A DNA stretch of 64,000 nt from Oscillospiraceae bacterium (GCA_009784445.1 WRBQ01000001.1:62001-126000); one strand, 5' to 3'; positions 1 through 9,149 are shown, counted from the stretch's first letter. The notes: a model not told the origin generated them from the letters alone. Translations and numbers: made by a program.

Positions 1-2
1 AT

Positions 3-1202
3 TTTCTCACACCCAACCAGCAGCAAGCACTTGCGCCCATTCTGGAAAACCTCGACCGCAGCTGCTTATATTACGGCTATTTCGACCTGCTGGTGCAAGT
101 TCACAGCATGCCGGTGCTGGCCACAGGCTTTGGCTTTTCGTCGGCTCGTGCGCCGCAGCGTGAGGGGCAAGTGCCGCTGACTGAATATCAACAAGGCCAA
201 GCGCTTGCGAACATGGTCACACAGCTGGAAGAACGCGGTTGGGCGGGCAGCATTATTTCCACCTGGCAAGACAACTGGGAACGACGCACCTGGAACAGCG
301 CGTTTATGTCCAACCCTTGGCGTTATCAGTATTGGCACAACTTACAGTCCGTCGCGCAGGGCTATGGCCTAATGGCCTTTGACCCGGGTGCAACGAGGCG
401 CCCAGTGGTTATCGATGGCACTACTCGCGGCTGGGATGAATCCCACTTTGTGCACACGGCCGACGACATCAGCATTTATGCGCAGTATACGACGCAGGGG
501 CTTTATCTGCTGTTGCGCGGCGAAGGCGTGAATCCGCGTAAACGGCTCTATCTGCCCATTGATGTGACGCCGCTTTCGGGCACATATGCATTCAACGGCA
601 TGGAGTTTGAGCGGCCCGCCAACTTTGTGTTGCGCCTTGCTGGCAGAAACAACACCAGCTTGCTGGTGAACCGGCGTTACCACTCAACTTATCAACGGTT
701 CTACTATGAAATGACGGGGCGCAACCCTTTCGTGGCCGTGCCGCCGGTGTGGGATTCTGATTTTGTGCCGGTGACCATTGCGGTGCAAAACCCCTTCATC
801 ATTGCGGCTGAAGATTTTTACTACTTGGCCGACGAAGTGCGGGAAATGCAGCGCATGCAATCGTGGAACACGGGCAGGCTCACGCACGGCATTGGCAATC
901 CCAATTCGCGGCGCTTCAACTCACTGGCAGATTTCTTCTTTGGCGAAGATCTAGTGGAAATCCGCCTGCCGTGGTCGCTGCTGAATTTTTATGATCCATC
1001 TGTCATGCAAGTGCATGATGACCACTTTGCGCATTTTGGCGTGCAAGGGCTGGGCATTGGCGAAATCTACATTGGTATTGCCACGCAAGAGGGCATGGCA
1101 GCGATGTCGCCCATTGTGCTGCGCGGCTGGGGGAACACCGTGCAGACCCACGAGCGCCTCAAGCAATCCTACTTTGTGATGCAAGAACTTTGGGGACAGT
1201 AA
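3..1202 (+). CDS. C-terminal part of a large protein linked to a surface-polysaccharide locus (partial, continues off the left edge)
   Basis: Frame is open to the window edge upstream of the listed start at 93. Followed by HEAT-repeat and GT2 genes on the same strand. No family assigned with certainty. Confidence 0.6.
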   Translation, partial: FLTPNQQQALAPILENLDRSCLYYGYFDLLVQVHSMPVLATGFGFSSARAPQREGQVPLTEYQQGQALANMVTQLEERGWAGSIISTWQDNWERRTWNSAFMSNPWRYQYWHNLQSVAQGYGLMAFDPGATRRPVVIDGTTRGWDESHFVHTADDISIYAQYTTQGLYLLLRGEGVNPRKRLYLPIDVTPLSGTYAFNGMEFERPANFVLRLAGRNNTSLLVNRRYHSTYQRFYYEMTGRNPFVAVPPVWDSDFVPVTIAVQNPFIIAAEDFYYLADEVREMQRMQSWNTGRLTHGIGNPNSRRFNSLADFFFGEDLVEIRLPWSLLNFYDPSVMQVHDDHFAHFGVQGLGIGEIYIGIATQEGMAAMSPIVLRGWGNTVQTHERLKQSYFVMQELWGQ

Positions 1203-1221
1203 AAATTGGAGGAGGAAAAAA

Positions 1222-2013
1222 ATGGACCTGAGAATTTATCTGATTGTTGGCTCATTCATGTTTGCCTGCATTGCGTTGATGGTGTTCAATTTCGTCATCA
1301 TGCGTGTGAGCAGAGAGAAGAGCGCATCCTCGGCAGACAAAAGCAACACATGGCAGCATATTCTTGCCACACAGGCTCTGGCAGAGCCGGGCAAAGCGCC
1401 CTGCTTGCGCAAGCATGATAAGCTTTTGCTAAAAAAATTAGGCGATGCGCAAAATCTGGTTGCCTATGGCCACGCCTTGCAGAAATTGAAAGACGAACAC
1501 GGCGACGAATATCTTATTTACATGCGCGATCGGCACCACATGTTTTATCTGCTTGCACAACAGTATTTCCGCAAAGCAAGCGTAGACCGTGCCTGTTTCG
1601 CTGATTTTGTTTGCGATTTTCCGCAAGTGACAGACGGTGCTTACGAAACCTTAGTGAGCACTTTGGTTGCTTGCATCAACGACCCCAGCGTACACTGCCG
1701 CACCAACGCTTTGCGCGCGCTGTGCAGCGTTGGCAATGTGCGTGGCGTGGTTAACGCACTGCAAACTATCAACGACAGGTCGCTGTTTGTGCATCACCAG
1801 CTGCTGACCAACGAATTGCTAAGTTTCAGTGGCAACAAAGAGGACTTGGGCGAGCAGTTGTGGAAAGAAAATGCACACTGGAACGACGGCATTCGAGCCT
1901 CTGTGGCGCAGTTTATCGCCGATGCATCGAAGCGCCGCAGAAAAGCGAGTTCGGCTTTGCATACTGCCTGCGCTGCAACGCGCAAGGGCAAGGAAAAAAG
2001 AAAAAGCGCATAA
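1222..2013 (+). CDS. Membrane-anchored HEAT-repeat-like protein
   Basis: N-terminal TM segment (LIVGSFMFACIALMVFNFVIM), then helical repeats (CRTNALRALCSVGNVRGVVNAL). RBS ggaggaaaaa upstream. Confidence 0.65.
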   Translation: MDLRIYLIVGSFMFACIALMVFNFVIMRVSREKSASSADKSNTWQHILATQALAEPGKAPCLRKHDKLLLKKLGDAQNLVAYGHALQKLKDEHGDEYLIYMRDRHHMFYLLAQQYFRKASVDRACFADFVCDFPQVTDGAYETLVSTLVACINDPSVHCRTNALRALCSVGNVRGVVNALQTINDRSLFVHHQLLTNELLSFSGNKEDLGEQLWKENAHWNDGIRASVAQFIADASKRRRKASSALHTACAATRKGKEKRKSA

Positions 2014-2050
2014 TGACATGCGCAGGATGGTTAAAAAAGGGAGAAAAAAT

Positions 2051-3433
2051 ATGATATGGCTACGTGAAGGCCTCAACGTTGTGGGCGCATTTTATTTCGT
2101 ATATTTAATCGTGTTCGCAATGTTTTCGCTTTTTTCGGTTGCGGTCGGCGCCTACAAGTTATATAAAAACGACCGCATGATTAGGCTGAAAAACAAGTTC
2201 ACTGCCAATGATTTGCCGGTGTCTATTCTGGTGCCGGCGCATAACGAGGCCGTGACGATTGTAGACAGCGTGAAGTCACTGCTGGCAGTTGACTACCAAA
2301 ACTACGAAATCATTGTGATAGACGACGGCTCGCAGGACGACACCGCGCAAAAGCTCATTGACGCATTCAAGCTTAAACCCGTGAGTCGCAATGTTGAGCG
2401 TGTGTTGGCGTGCCAGCCTGAACAAGCGATCTATGCAAATAAGGTGCAGGGCACTGCAGTAACCCTTGTGCGCAAAGAGAATGGCGGCAAAGGCGATGCG
2501 CTGAACATGGGTATCAACGTTTGCAAGCACCCTTACTTCATCAGCGTGGACGCAGATTCGAAGCTATACCCAGATGCTTTGACGGAAATTGTGCGACCGG
2601 TGTTGGAAGACGACACCGTGGTGGCCGCCGGTGGCATGGTGCTGATTTCGCAGTGCATGCGCAAGCGCGAAAACAAGCCAACAGACTACCGCTTTCCTTC
2701 AAACTTGCTGGTTAGCTTGCAGGCACTGGAATACAATCGGTCGTTTTTGGCCAGCCGCATTTTGCTGGACACCTTCAACGGCAACTTGATTATTTCCGGG
2801 GCGTTTGGCTTGTTCAAAAAATCCACTGTCATGAACGCCGGGGGCTACAACACACAAACCTTGGGTGAAGACATGGACCTTGTGCTGCGGCTGCACGGTT
2901 ATTGCCGCAACAATAACATCAAGTATCGTATGCGTTATCAGCCCAGCGCAATTTGTCTCACGCAAGCGCCAACCACCATGCATGACCTCAATGGCCAGCG
3001 GCGCAGATGGCATTTGGGTTTGCTGCAAAGCATGTTGTCGCACCGACGGATGATGCTGAACCAAAAATTCGGCTTGGTGAGCTTTTTGTCTTACCTGTAC
3101 TATTTGTTTTATGAGTTGCTGGCGCCCTTTTTGGAACTGTTTGGCGTGATTACGATGGCGTTGGCTTACTTTGCAGGCATGTTGAACATGGGCTATATGA
3201 TTGCGTTTTTGGTGTTGTATGCACTATATGGCTCAATCATCAGCCTCACGGCGTTTTCGCAGCATATCTATGCCCAAAAAATTCATATGTTGCCCTTGGA
3301 GATGCTAAAAGCGGCGTTTTTGTCTGTGCTGGAGTTTGGCTTCTTTCGCTATGTGCTTGTGGTGGTGCGGGTTATGGCGGTCTTCCGCTACGGCAAAAAC
3401 AAAAGCACGTGGGGCAAAATCAAGCGCGTGTGA
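2051..3433 (+). CDS. Family 2 glycosyltransferase, processive polysaccharide synthase-like
   Basis: Motifs SILVPAHNEA, IIVIDDGSQDDT, ISVDADSKL, GEDMDLVLRLH, QRRRWHLG, plus multiple TM helices. Start chosen at ATG 2051 after aagggagaaaaaat; the listed ORF starts further upstream at 1829. Confidence 0.88.
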   Translation: MIWLREGLNVVGAFYFVYLIVFAMFSLFSVAVGAYKLYKNDRMIRLKNKFTANDLPVSILVPAHNEAVTIVDSVKSLLAVDYQNYEIIVIDDGSQDDTAQKLIDAFKLKPVSRNVERVLACQPEQAIYANKVQGTAVTLVRKENGGKGDALNMGINVCKHPYFISVDADSKLYPDALTEIVRPVLEDDTVVAAGGMVLISQCMRKRENKPTDYRFPSNLLVSLQALEYNRSFLASRILLDTFNGNLIISGAFGLFKKSTVMNAGGYNTQTLGEDMDLVLRLHGYCRNNNIKYRMRYQPSAICLTQAPTTMHDLNGQRRRWHLGLLQSMLSHRRMMLNQKFGLVSFLSYLYYLFYELLAPFLELFGVITMALAYFAGMLNMGYMIAFLVLYALYGSIISLTAFSQHIYAQKIHMLPLEMLKAAFLSVLEFGFFRYVLVVVRVMAVFRYGKNKSTWGKIKRV

Positions 3434-3445
3434 TAGTAACTTAAC

Positions 3446-3485
3446 ACAAACCCTGTTAGACGGATGCGTTTAGCAGGTTTTTTCA
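3446..3485 (+). terminator. Intrinsic terminator after the GT2 gene
   Basis: aaaccctgttagacggatgcgtttagcaggttttttc: inverted arms followed by a T run. Confidence 0.6.
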
Positions 3486-3494
3486 TCCATGCCC

Positions 3495-3523
3495 TTGCAA
3501 TTGCCCGCGATATCTTGTATAAT
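3495..3523 (+). promoter_or_regulatory. Sigma-A type promoter for the 3558 gene
   Basis: TTGCAA (3495-3500), 17 nt spacer, TATAAT (3518-3523). Confidence 0.7.
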
Positions 3524-3557
3524 ATAAATTGATATATTATGCAAAGGGGAAATCGTC

Positions 3558-4913
3558 ATGCTAAAACGCACGCTTTCGGTGTTCATCATTGCTGCCATGT
3601 TGGGCGGTGCGCTTGCGCTGTCGGCGCAGGCAAACCGTGCCACGCCTCCCTGTGATTGCGACACTGTGTTGCAAGTTTGGGTGGACGGCTGGGGGCAAAA
3701 CTTGTTCTTTAACGAGGGCACGCCCGAAGAGATTGCGCAGGGGCCCATACGTACCGATCGCATTTTGCAAAGCATACCCGGTGTGTTGTGGGGTGCCACA
3801 CGCACGACGTTGAGCTTTTTCAACCCTTGGCGCAGGCCGGGCTTCCATTACGAATATTTTGTGCGTGGGCTTGCAAACGCAGCAGAAAACCTGTTAGGGC
3901 ACCTGCAAATTGACGAACACGGCAACAGCGTATACCCGCTCACCAGCACTTGGTACATCGCTGACCAATGCCATATTGAACACCCGCAGTTTTGGTTTAT
4001 CTATGACTTTCGCCAATGCCCGTTTGAAAGTGCGCGCCAGCTCAACGATTTCATCGAGACATTGCTGGCACACACCGGTCATCAGACCATTGCGCTCACT
4101 AGCCACAGTCAAGGCGGCATTACCGTGATGGCTTATCTTGCGCTATTTGGCTCGCGCAGGCTCGATACCTTGATTCTTGCCAACAGCGCCTTTCAGGGTC
4201 TTGACTTGGTTGGGCGACTGTTCACCCGCCAGATTGGCATTGACCAATACGCCGCAGCTGCGTTCATGGGCATTGACCCACGCTGGACACGATTCTTGCC
4301 CAATGTGGGGAATGCTATCTATAACAACTTGTTTGACTATCTGATGGATTTGTATATCATTCCGCAACTGGCCACCATGCCGATTTTGTGGGCCTTTGTG
4401 CCGCCGGATTACTTCGAAGAAGCAGTGAGTCTATGGGGTGATGACCCCCGCTTGCAGCATGTGCTGCAGGGCGCACGGCGCTATCACCGCGAGGTGGCCA
4501 ACCGCAGCGAACAACTGTTGCGCCAAGCCATGCGCAACGGCACGCATGTGGCTGTTCTGGCTAGCTACAACAACGCGCCCATTCCGGTTACCAGTGGCGT
4601 GCAGTATCAAAGTGACAGGCTCATTGGCACAGCCCGCATGAGCGGCGGTGCAACGGTTGCGCCCTTTGGCGAAACCTTGCCTGCGGGCACAGGCCGCCAC
4701 CGCAGCCCCGACAATATCATTGATGCCTCCACGGCTATGTTCCCCAACTACACTTGGTTTGTGCGCGACAATTGGCACTGCGCCAATGTCATGCACGACC
4801 TGCGCATGTGGATTATCCACAGCAACCGGCAGCCCACCGTGTGGCAAAACGCGGACTTCCCGCAGTTCTTGCAGCACCCCGGCAATGGCGGGCAAGCAGT
4901 GCCGTTGCTGTAG
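3558..4913 (+). CDS. Secreted alpha/beta-hydrolase (lipase/PGAP1-like)
   Basis: Signal peptide MLKRTLSVFIIAAMLGGALALSAQA; nucleophile-elbow-like ALTSHSQGGITVMAYLAL. Confidence 0.7.
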   Translation: MLKRTLSVFIIAAMLGGALALSAQANRATPPCDCDTVLQVWVDGWGQNLFFNEGTPEEIAQGPIRTDRILQSIPGVLWGATRTTLSFFNPWRRPGFHYEYFVRGLANAAENLLGHLQIDEHGNSVYPLTSTWYIADQCHIEHPQFWFIYDFRQCPFESARQLNDFIETLLAHTGHQTIALTSHSQGGITVMAYLALFGSRRLDTLILANSAFQGLDLVGRLFTRQIGIDQYAAAAFMGIDPRWTRFLPNVGNAIYNNLFDYLMDLYIIPQLATMPILWAFVPPDYFEEAVSLWGDDPRLQHVLQGARRYHREVANRSEQLLRQAMRNGTHVAVLASYNNAPIPVTSGVQYQSDRLIGTARMSGGATVAPFGETLPAGTGRHRSPDNIIDASTAMFPNYTWFVRDNWHCANVMHDLRMWIIHSNRQPTVWQNADFPQFLQHPGNGGQAVPLL

Positions 4914-5333
4914 TGATTAGTGGTTAGTGATTAGTGTTGGGAGGTTACTTGTGAGTGCTATTCAAAGTTATAAGGATTTGACAGTTTGGCAGCGAGCGAT
5001 GGAAGCTGTGGTGGAGATTTATGCAGTCACCAAGAAGTTGCCTAAAGAGGAGTTGTTTGGTTTGTCAAACCAAATGCGCAGAGCGGCTGTGTCAATTCCA
5101 TCAAATATCGCAGAGGGGCAAGCGCGCGATTCAACGAAAGAATTCATACGTTTTTTAGCCATTGCTAAGGGCTCAAAAGCAGAACTTGAAACACAATTAT
5201 TTATTTGCGTGAAAACAGGATATCTGACAAAAGAGGATGTTGTTCCTGCGCTTCGATTACTACAAGAAGTTGGAAAGATGCTGACGGTTTTGACGAAATC
5301 ACTATCCACTATTCACTAACCACTAATCACTAC
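4910..5333. repeat. Four-helix-bundle gene enclosed by a 21-bp perfect inverted repeat
   Basis: GTAGTGATTAGTGGTTAGTGA at 4910-4930; its exact reverse complement at 5313-5333. Confidence 0.85.
4951..5319 (+). CDS. Four helix bundle protein (S23 / 23S rRNA-IVS protein family)
   Basis: SYKDLTVWQRAMEAVVEIYAVTKKLPKEELFGLSNQMRRAAVSIPSNIAEGQAR is the characteristic family signature. GTG start 4951 after gggagg. Confidence 0.9.
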   Translation: MSAIQSYKDLTVWQRAMEAVVEIYAVTKKLPKEELFGLSNQMRRAAVSIPSNIAEGQARDSTKEFIRFLAIAKGSKAELETQLFICVKTGYLTKEDVVPALRLLQEVGKMLTVLTKSLSTIH

Positions 5334-5348
5334 GAACCGGAGGTTCGC

Positions 5349-5885
5349 ATGACCACCACCAAAAAAACCGCCCTGTGCGGCGTATTCACCGGCCTTTCCC
5401 TCGCCTTAATGTGGACGCTGTCGGTCATCCCGTGGATGGACTACACCGCGCCCGCGCTGGCGGGGATGTTGGTGTTTGTGCTGATTCTGCACTTGAACTG
5501 GCGTTGGGCCGCAGCGGTCTATGTGGCAAGCTCGGTGTTGACGGCGCTGCTGCTGCCCAACAAAAGCATCGCGGTGATCTACATCTTGTTGTTCGGTGGC
5601 TATCCCCTGCTGCGCCACGCGCTGCAAACGCTGCCCAAGTGGCTTGCCTGGCTGTGCAAGTTCGCTGCCTTCAACGCGGCCATGGTGGCAAGTTATTATT
5701 TCGCTGTGCTGCTGCTGGGCATTGACATGATGGCAGACTTCGGCTGGTTTGGACGCTTTGCCATTCTCATTGTGCTTGCCATGGGCAACTTGGTTTTTTT
5801 GCTATACGACGCAATTATTCTCGCCACCTTTGAGCTGATTTATCGCAAACGCTGGCGCAAACGATTGCAACATTTATTAAAGTAA
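5349..5885 (+). CDS. Predicted multi-pass membrane protein
   Basis: About six hydrophobic segments; RBS ccggagg; start ATG 5349. Confidence 0.7.
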   Translation: MTTTKKTALCGVFTGLSLALMWTLSVIPWMDYTAPALAGMLVFVLILHLNWRWAAAVYVASSVLTALLLPNKSIAVIYILLFGGYPLLRHALQTLPKWLAWLCKFAAFNAAMVASYYFAVLLLGIDMMADFGWFGRFAILIVLAMGNLVFLLYDAIILATFELIYRKRWRKRLQHLLK

Positions 5886-5896
5886 AGGAATTTTTT

Positions 5897-7288
5897 GTGT
5901 TATCTTCTCTCGAACCGCAATTTGCCAAAACCATGCTGGGCGTGGGCATCCCGGTAGTGGGTTCAAGCCTGCTGCAAAACAGCATCATGCTGGCGGACAT
6001 GCTCATGGTTACCACCTTGGGTGATCAGGCTGTGGCCGCTGTGGCCGCAGCCAACAATTTTTTCTTTGTATTTTTTCTCATGCAGTTTGGTCTGGTTTCC
6101 GGCGCGGCCGTGCTGTCGTCGCAATATTGGGGCCGGCGTGACACCCGCAGCGTAGCGCAAATCGCGGGCATCATGCTGCGTTTTTCTATGCTTGCCGGCG
6201 CGATTTTCGCCTTTGCGGCCATCGTCTTCCCCCGCCCCATCATCTCTGCGTTTAGCAGCGATCCCGAAGTTGTTGCGCTGGGTATCACCTATCTGCGCAT
6301 CACGGGCTTTGGCATGTTGCCGTTCTCTTTTGCGCGGGCATACTGGCTATTCCTGCGCTCGGTGGAAAAAGCTAAGCTTGGCTTTTACATGCAAGGCATG
6401 AACTTTGTGGTTAACGTTGGCCTAAGCGCGACGTTAGTCTTTGGCTTGTTTGGTCTGCCTGCCATGGGTGTGCGGGGCGCGGCCTATGCTGTGCTCATTT
6501 CCCGCGTGGTGGAATGCCTCGTCATGCTGGTGTATGTGCGGCGTGAAAAAACCATTGAACTGCGTTTGCGAGACATTACTCACTCTCGCGGTGTGTTGCT
6601 GCGTGATTTCTACAAGCACAGCAGCGTGGTGGTGGCCACCGAAATTGCCTTTGGCTTGGGCTTTTCGCTGCAATCGGTCATCTTTGGGCAAATTAGCGCA
6701 GCGGCGCTCACTGCGCAAAGCCTCACACGGCTTTTCTCCAGCCTGTGCAGCATTCTCACCTATGGCCTAACCAACAGCACAGCAGTGGTGACGGGCAAGG
6801 CCGTTGGCCGTGGCGATTTTGCACAAACCAAGCGCCAAAGCAAGTTTATCCTCATGTTGTCCGTGGTGATAGGCATGTTGTGCAGTGGGCAAATGCTGCT
6901 AACACGCGTGTTGGTGCTCGGCCCGGTTTATATCAGCGGTTTCATGGGTATTTCCACACAGGCACTGCAATTGCTGCGGCAATTCATGCTGGTGGAGGCC
7001 GCAACGCTGCTGTTTGTGGCACCGCATGTCACCATCATCATCGGTCTGCTGCGGGGTGGCGGCGACACTCGCTTTTCGTCAGTGTATGGCGGCATTTTCG
7101 TGTGGATATACTCGTTGCCTGCGGCGGCAATTGGCGTTTTCATGTTTGGTATATCTCCAGTCACTGCGTTCATGCTGCTGCGCTTTGAAGAAGTCATCAA
7201 GTGTGCGGTGGGCGTCGCTCGCGTGCTGAGTTGGAAGTGGATGAAGAATGTGACGCGCAACAGCAAGATAGGAGATGAGAATGAATAA
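5897..7288 (+). CDS. MATE family efflux transporter
   Basis: GIPVVGSSLLQNSIMLADMLMVTTLGDQAVAAVAAANNFFF and 12 TM helices typical of MATE/NorM. GTG start. Confidence 0.88.
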   Translation: MLSSLEPQFAKTMLGVGIPVVGSSLLQNSIMLADMLMVTTLGDQAVAAVAAANNFFFVFFLMQFGLVSGAAVLSSQYWGRRDTRSVAQIAGIMLRFSMLAGAIFAFAAIVFPRPIISAFSSDPEVVALGITYLRITGFGMLPFSFARAYWLFLRSVEKAKLGFYMQGMNFVVNVGLSATLVFGLFGLPAMGVRGAAYAVLISRVVECLVMLVYVRREKTIELRLRDITHSRGVLLRDFYKHSSVVVATEIAFGLGFSLQSVIFGQISAAALTAQSLTRLFSSLCSILTYGLTNSTAVVTGKAVGRGDFAQTKRQSKFILMLSVVIGMLCSGQMLLTRVLVLGPVYISGFMGISTQALQLLRQFMLVEAATLLFVAPHVTIIIGLLRGGGDTRFSSVYGGIFVWIYSLPAAAIGVFMFGISPVTAFMLLRFEEVIKCAVGVARVLSWKWMKNVTRNSKIGDENE

Positions 7289-7994
7289 AACAGGTATTGA
7301 CTGGACAGAAGAAAAATCAAATGAACAACTTGAAGAAACTCTTTATTTTTACACAAGAAATGATTATCTAATCATCAACAACTTGCTATGTGGCAACCTA
7401 GATTTTTTATGGGAAGTCGCTCATGTTGTGATTAAAGATAACATTGGTGTGCTTAATGAGCATGATAACGGTGAGCGCCCGCCGCTTGACGATAAAACCA
7501 TTGCGTGGCTCAAAAGTCGTATATGGGAGGAGCTTGACGATAAAGCGAAAGCGGAAATTCTTGAGATTGCAAAACAGGATATTGTGACTATTCTTGATGC
7601 AATGAAACCAACAAAAAACAACATTACACTCTACAGAATTATTATCATTGATGACGACGGTTCAAGGCGCCCGTACACAAATTCCCTCAGTCACAACATT
7701 GGTGATATTATGGAGTTTAAGCATATTTCATCAACATGTATTCACTCTGGCTATGAAGAAACAACTGGTCAAGAAGAAAAAGCGGGCTATGCGTTTTATC
7801 GTTATGAGATCACCATTCCTCAAGGGGGATATCTTTTAGATCTCGATGCGCTTTGCCAAGAAGACGAGATCCTTTTGCCGCCAATGCAATGCAAAATAAC
7901 AAATATACATTGTGTCGATGATAACAAAAACTGCAAGGGAGTGATTGAGATGAGATGTATCTCTTGTCAAGGCTCACATTTTGCTGCGCTTTGA
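7281..7994 (+). CDS. Putative mono-ADP-ribosyltransferase (VIP2/C3-like fold)
   Basis: Ordered R-S-E features: ITLYRIII (Arg), FKHISSTCIH (STS-like), then YEITIPQGGYLLDLDALCQEDEILLPP (ExE followed by ILLP). AT-rich relative to neighbours. Fold assignment is from motif order only. Confidence 0.5.
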   Translation: MNKTGIDWTEEKSNEQLEETLYFYTRNDYLIINNLLCGNLDFLWEVAHVVIKDNIGVLNEHDNGERPPLDDKTIAWLKSRIWEELDDKAKAEILEIAKQDIVTILDAMKPTKNNITLYRIIIIDDDGSRRPYTNSLSHNIGDIMEFKHISSTCIHSGYEETTGQEEKAGYAFYRYEITIPQGGYLLDLDALCQEDEILLPPMQCKITNIHCVDDNKNCKGVIEMRCISCQGSHFAAL

Positions 7995-8090
7995 GGAGGT
8001 CATCAAGTGTGCGGTGGGCATCGCTCGCGTGCTTAGCTGGAAGTGGATGAAAAATGTAACGAGGGAGGCAAGGCTGCCAAGTGCAAATTA
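7983..8090 (+). pseudogene. Second, orphan copy of the MATE gene 3' end
   Basis: Encodes LRFEEVIKCAVGIARVLSWKWMKNVTREARLPSAN*, versus LRFEEVIKCAVGVARVLSWKWMKNVTR at the 3' end of the MATE gene. Confidence 0.85.
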
Positions 8091-8992
8091 ATCGACTATT
8101 CGAAATCGTATATCTATTAATGGAGAAAAAACGCGTCACAGCAACAGAGCTGGCGGCGCATTTTGAGGTATCCAAGCGCACCATTCTGCGCGACATTGAC
8201 ACGCTAACCATGGCAGGTATACCCATCTACACCACGCAGGGCAAAGGCGGCGGCATTTTCTTGCAAGACAGTTTTGTGCTCGACAAAGCCGTCATTTCGC
8301 CGGACGAACAAAAACAAATTTTGTTTTCGCTGCAAAGCATGGCCGCAACTCGCCTAATCGAAACCGATCAGGTTCTTGGCCGGCTGCGCAGTTTTTTCGC
8401 CGCGCCCAGCAAAGAATGGATTGAGGTTGATTTTTCGCGCTGGGGATACAGCGAGGAAGACAACAAAAAATTCGAACTACTCAAGCACGCCATCCTCAAT
8501 GAGCTTGCCGTGAGTTTTGACTATCTTAGTGGTCACTGCGAAACCAAAGATCGCGAGGTTTATCCCCTCAAGCTGGTGTTCAAGTCCAAGGCTTGGTATG
8601 TGCAATGCTTTTGCCTTAAGGCTAATGATTACCGCACCTTCAAGTTCACGCGCATGAGCAATATGAAGCGCTTGGATATACCCTTCAACAGCAGCGATTA
8701 CGAGCCGCCCACTATGGATACCCTTGAGGAACCCCCGGCGCTGTGCTATGTTGACGTGCGCGTGCGTGTTTCGCAGGGTGCGAAGTATCGTATTTACGAC
8801 GAGTTTGAAGCAAGTGACATCACCGCACACGACGACGGCACATTTACTCTGCGCATGCCCGAGGCCCCGTGGGTTAGCGATTACCTGCTTTCCTATGGCA
8901 CGTTGGTTGTGGTGTTGGAACCGCAGCATATTATCGACGACTTGCTGGCACACATGGGAAAAATTATAGAGAAATATTCGTCCGAAACATGA
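8081..8992 (+). CDS. HTH (DeoR/YafY-type) transcriptional regulator with WYL-like domain
   Basis: N-terminal RLFEIVYLLMEKKRVTATELAAHFEVSKRTILRDIDTLTMAGIPIYTTQGKGGGI; C-terminal WYL-type region (KAWYVQCFCLKANDYRTFKFTRM). Confidence 0.88.
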   Translation: MQINRLFEIVYLLMEKKRVTATELAAHFEVSKRTILRDIDTLTMAGIPIYTTQGKGGGIFLQDSFVLDKAVISPDEQKQILFSLQSMAATRLIETDQVLGRLRSFFAAPSKEWIEVDFSRWGYSEEDNKKFELLKHAILNELAVSFDYLSGHCETKDREVYPLKLVFKSKAWYVQCFCLKANDYRTFKFTRMSNMKRLDIPFNSSDYEPPTMDTLEEPPALCYVDVRVRVSQGAKYRIYDEFEASDITAHDDGTFTLRMPEAPWVSDYLLSYGTLVVVLEPQHIIDDLLAHMGKIIEKYSSET

Positions 8993-9085
8993 TCACCTGC
9001 GGTGGGGCTCGGTCGCTTCGCTGTGCTTTATTATGGTTTGCGCAAGAGGTTTGTGCTTCGCACGCACCAAAATATTCATCCCAAA

Positions 9086-9122
9086 CATGACACGCGGTTG
9101 TCGCCTTAAGTGTGTTATACTA
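9086..9122 (+). promoter_or_regulatory. Promoter/operator copy 1 of a shared local element
   Basis: CATGACACGCGGTTGTCGCCTTAAGTGTGTTATACTA; extended -10 TGTTATACT. Confidence 0.65.
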
Positions 9123-9149
9123 TGCCAAAACGAACATGGAGGGCTCACA

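Noticed and set aside
3-1202. Complete gene starting at GTG 93
   Set aside because: The reading frame is open through the first base of the window, so the gene most likely begins upstream.
4911-5333. CRISPR or diversity-generating retroelement
   Set aside because: Heptads have no spacers of uniform length, and no reverse transcriptase, TR/VR pair or cas gene is present; only the four-helix-bundle gene recalls Avd.
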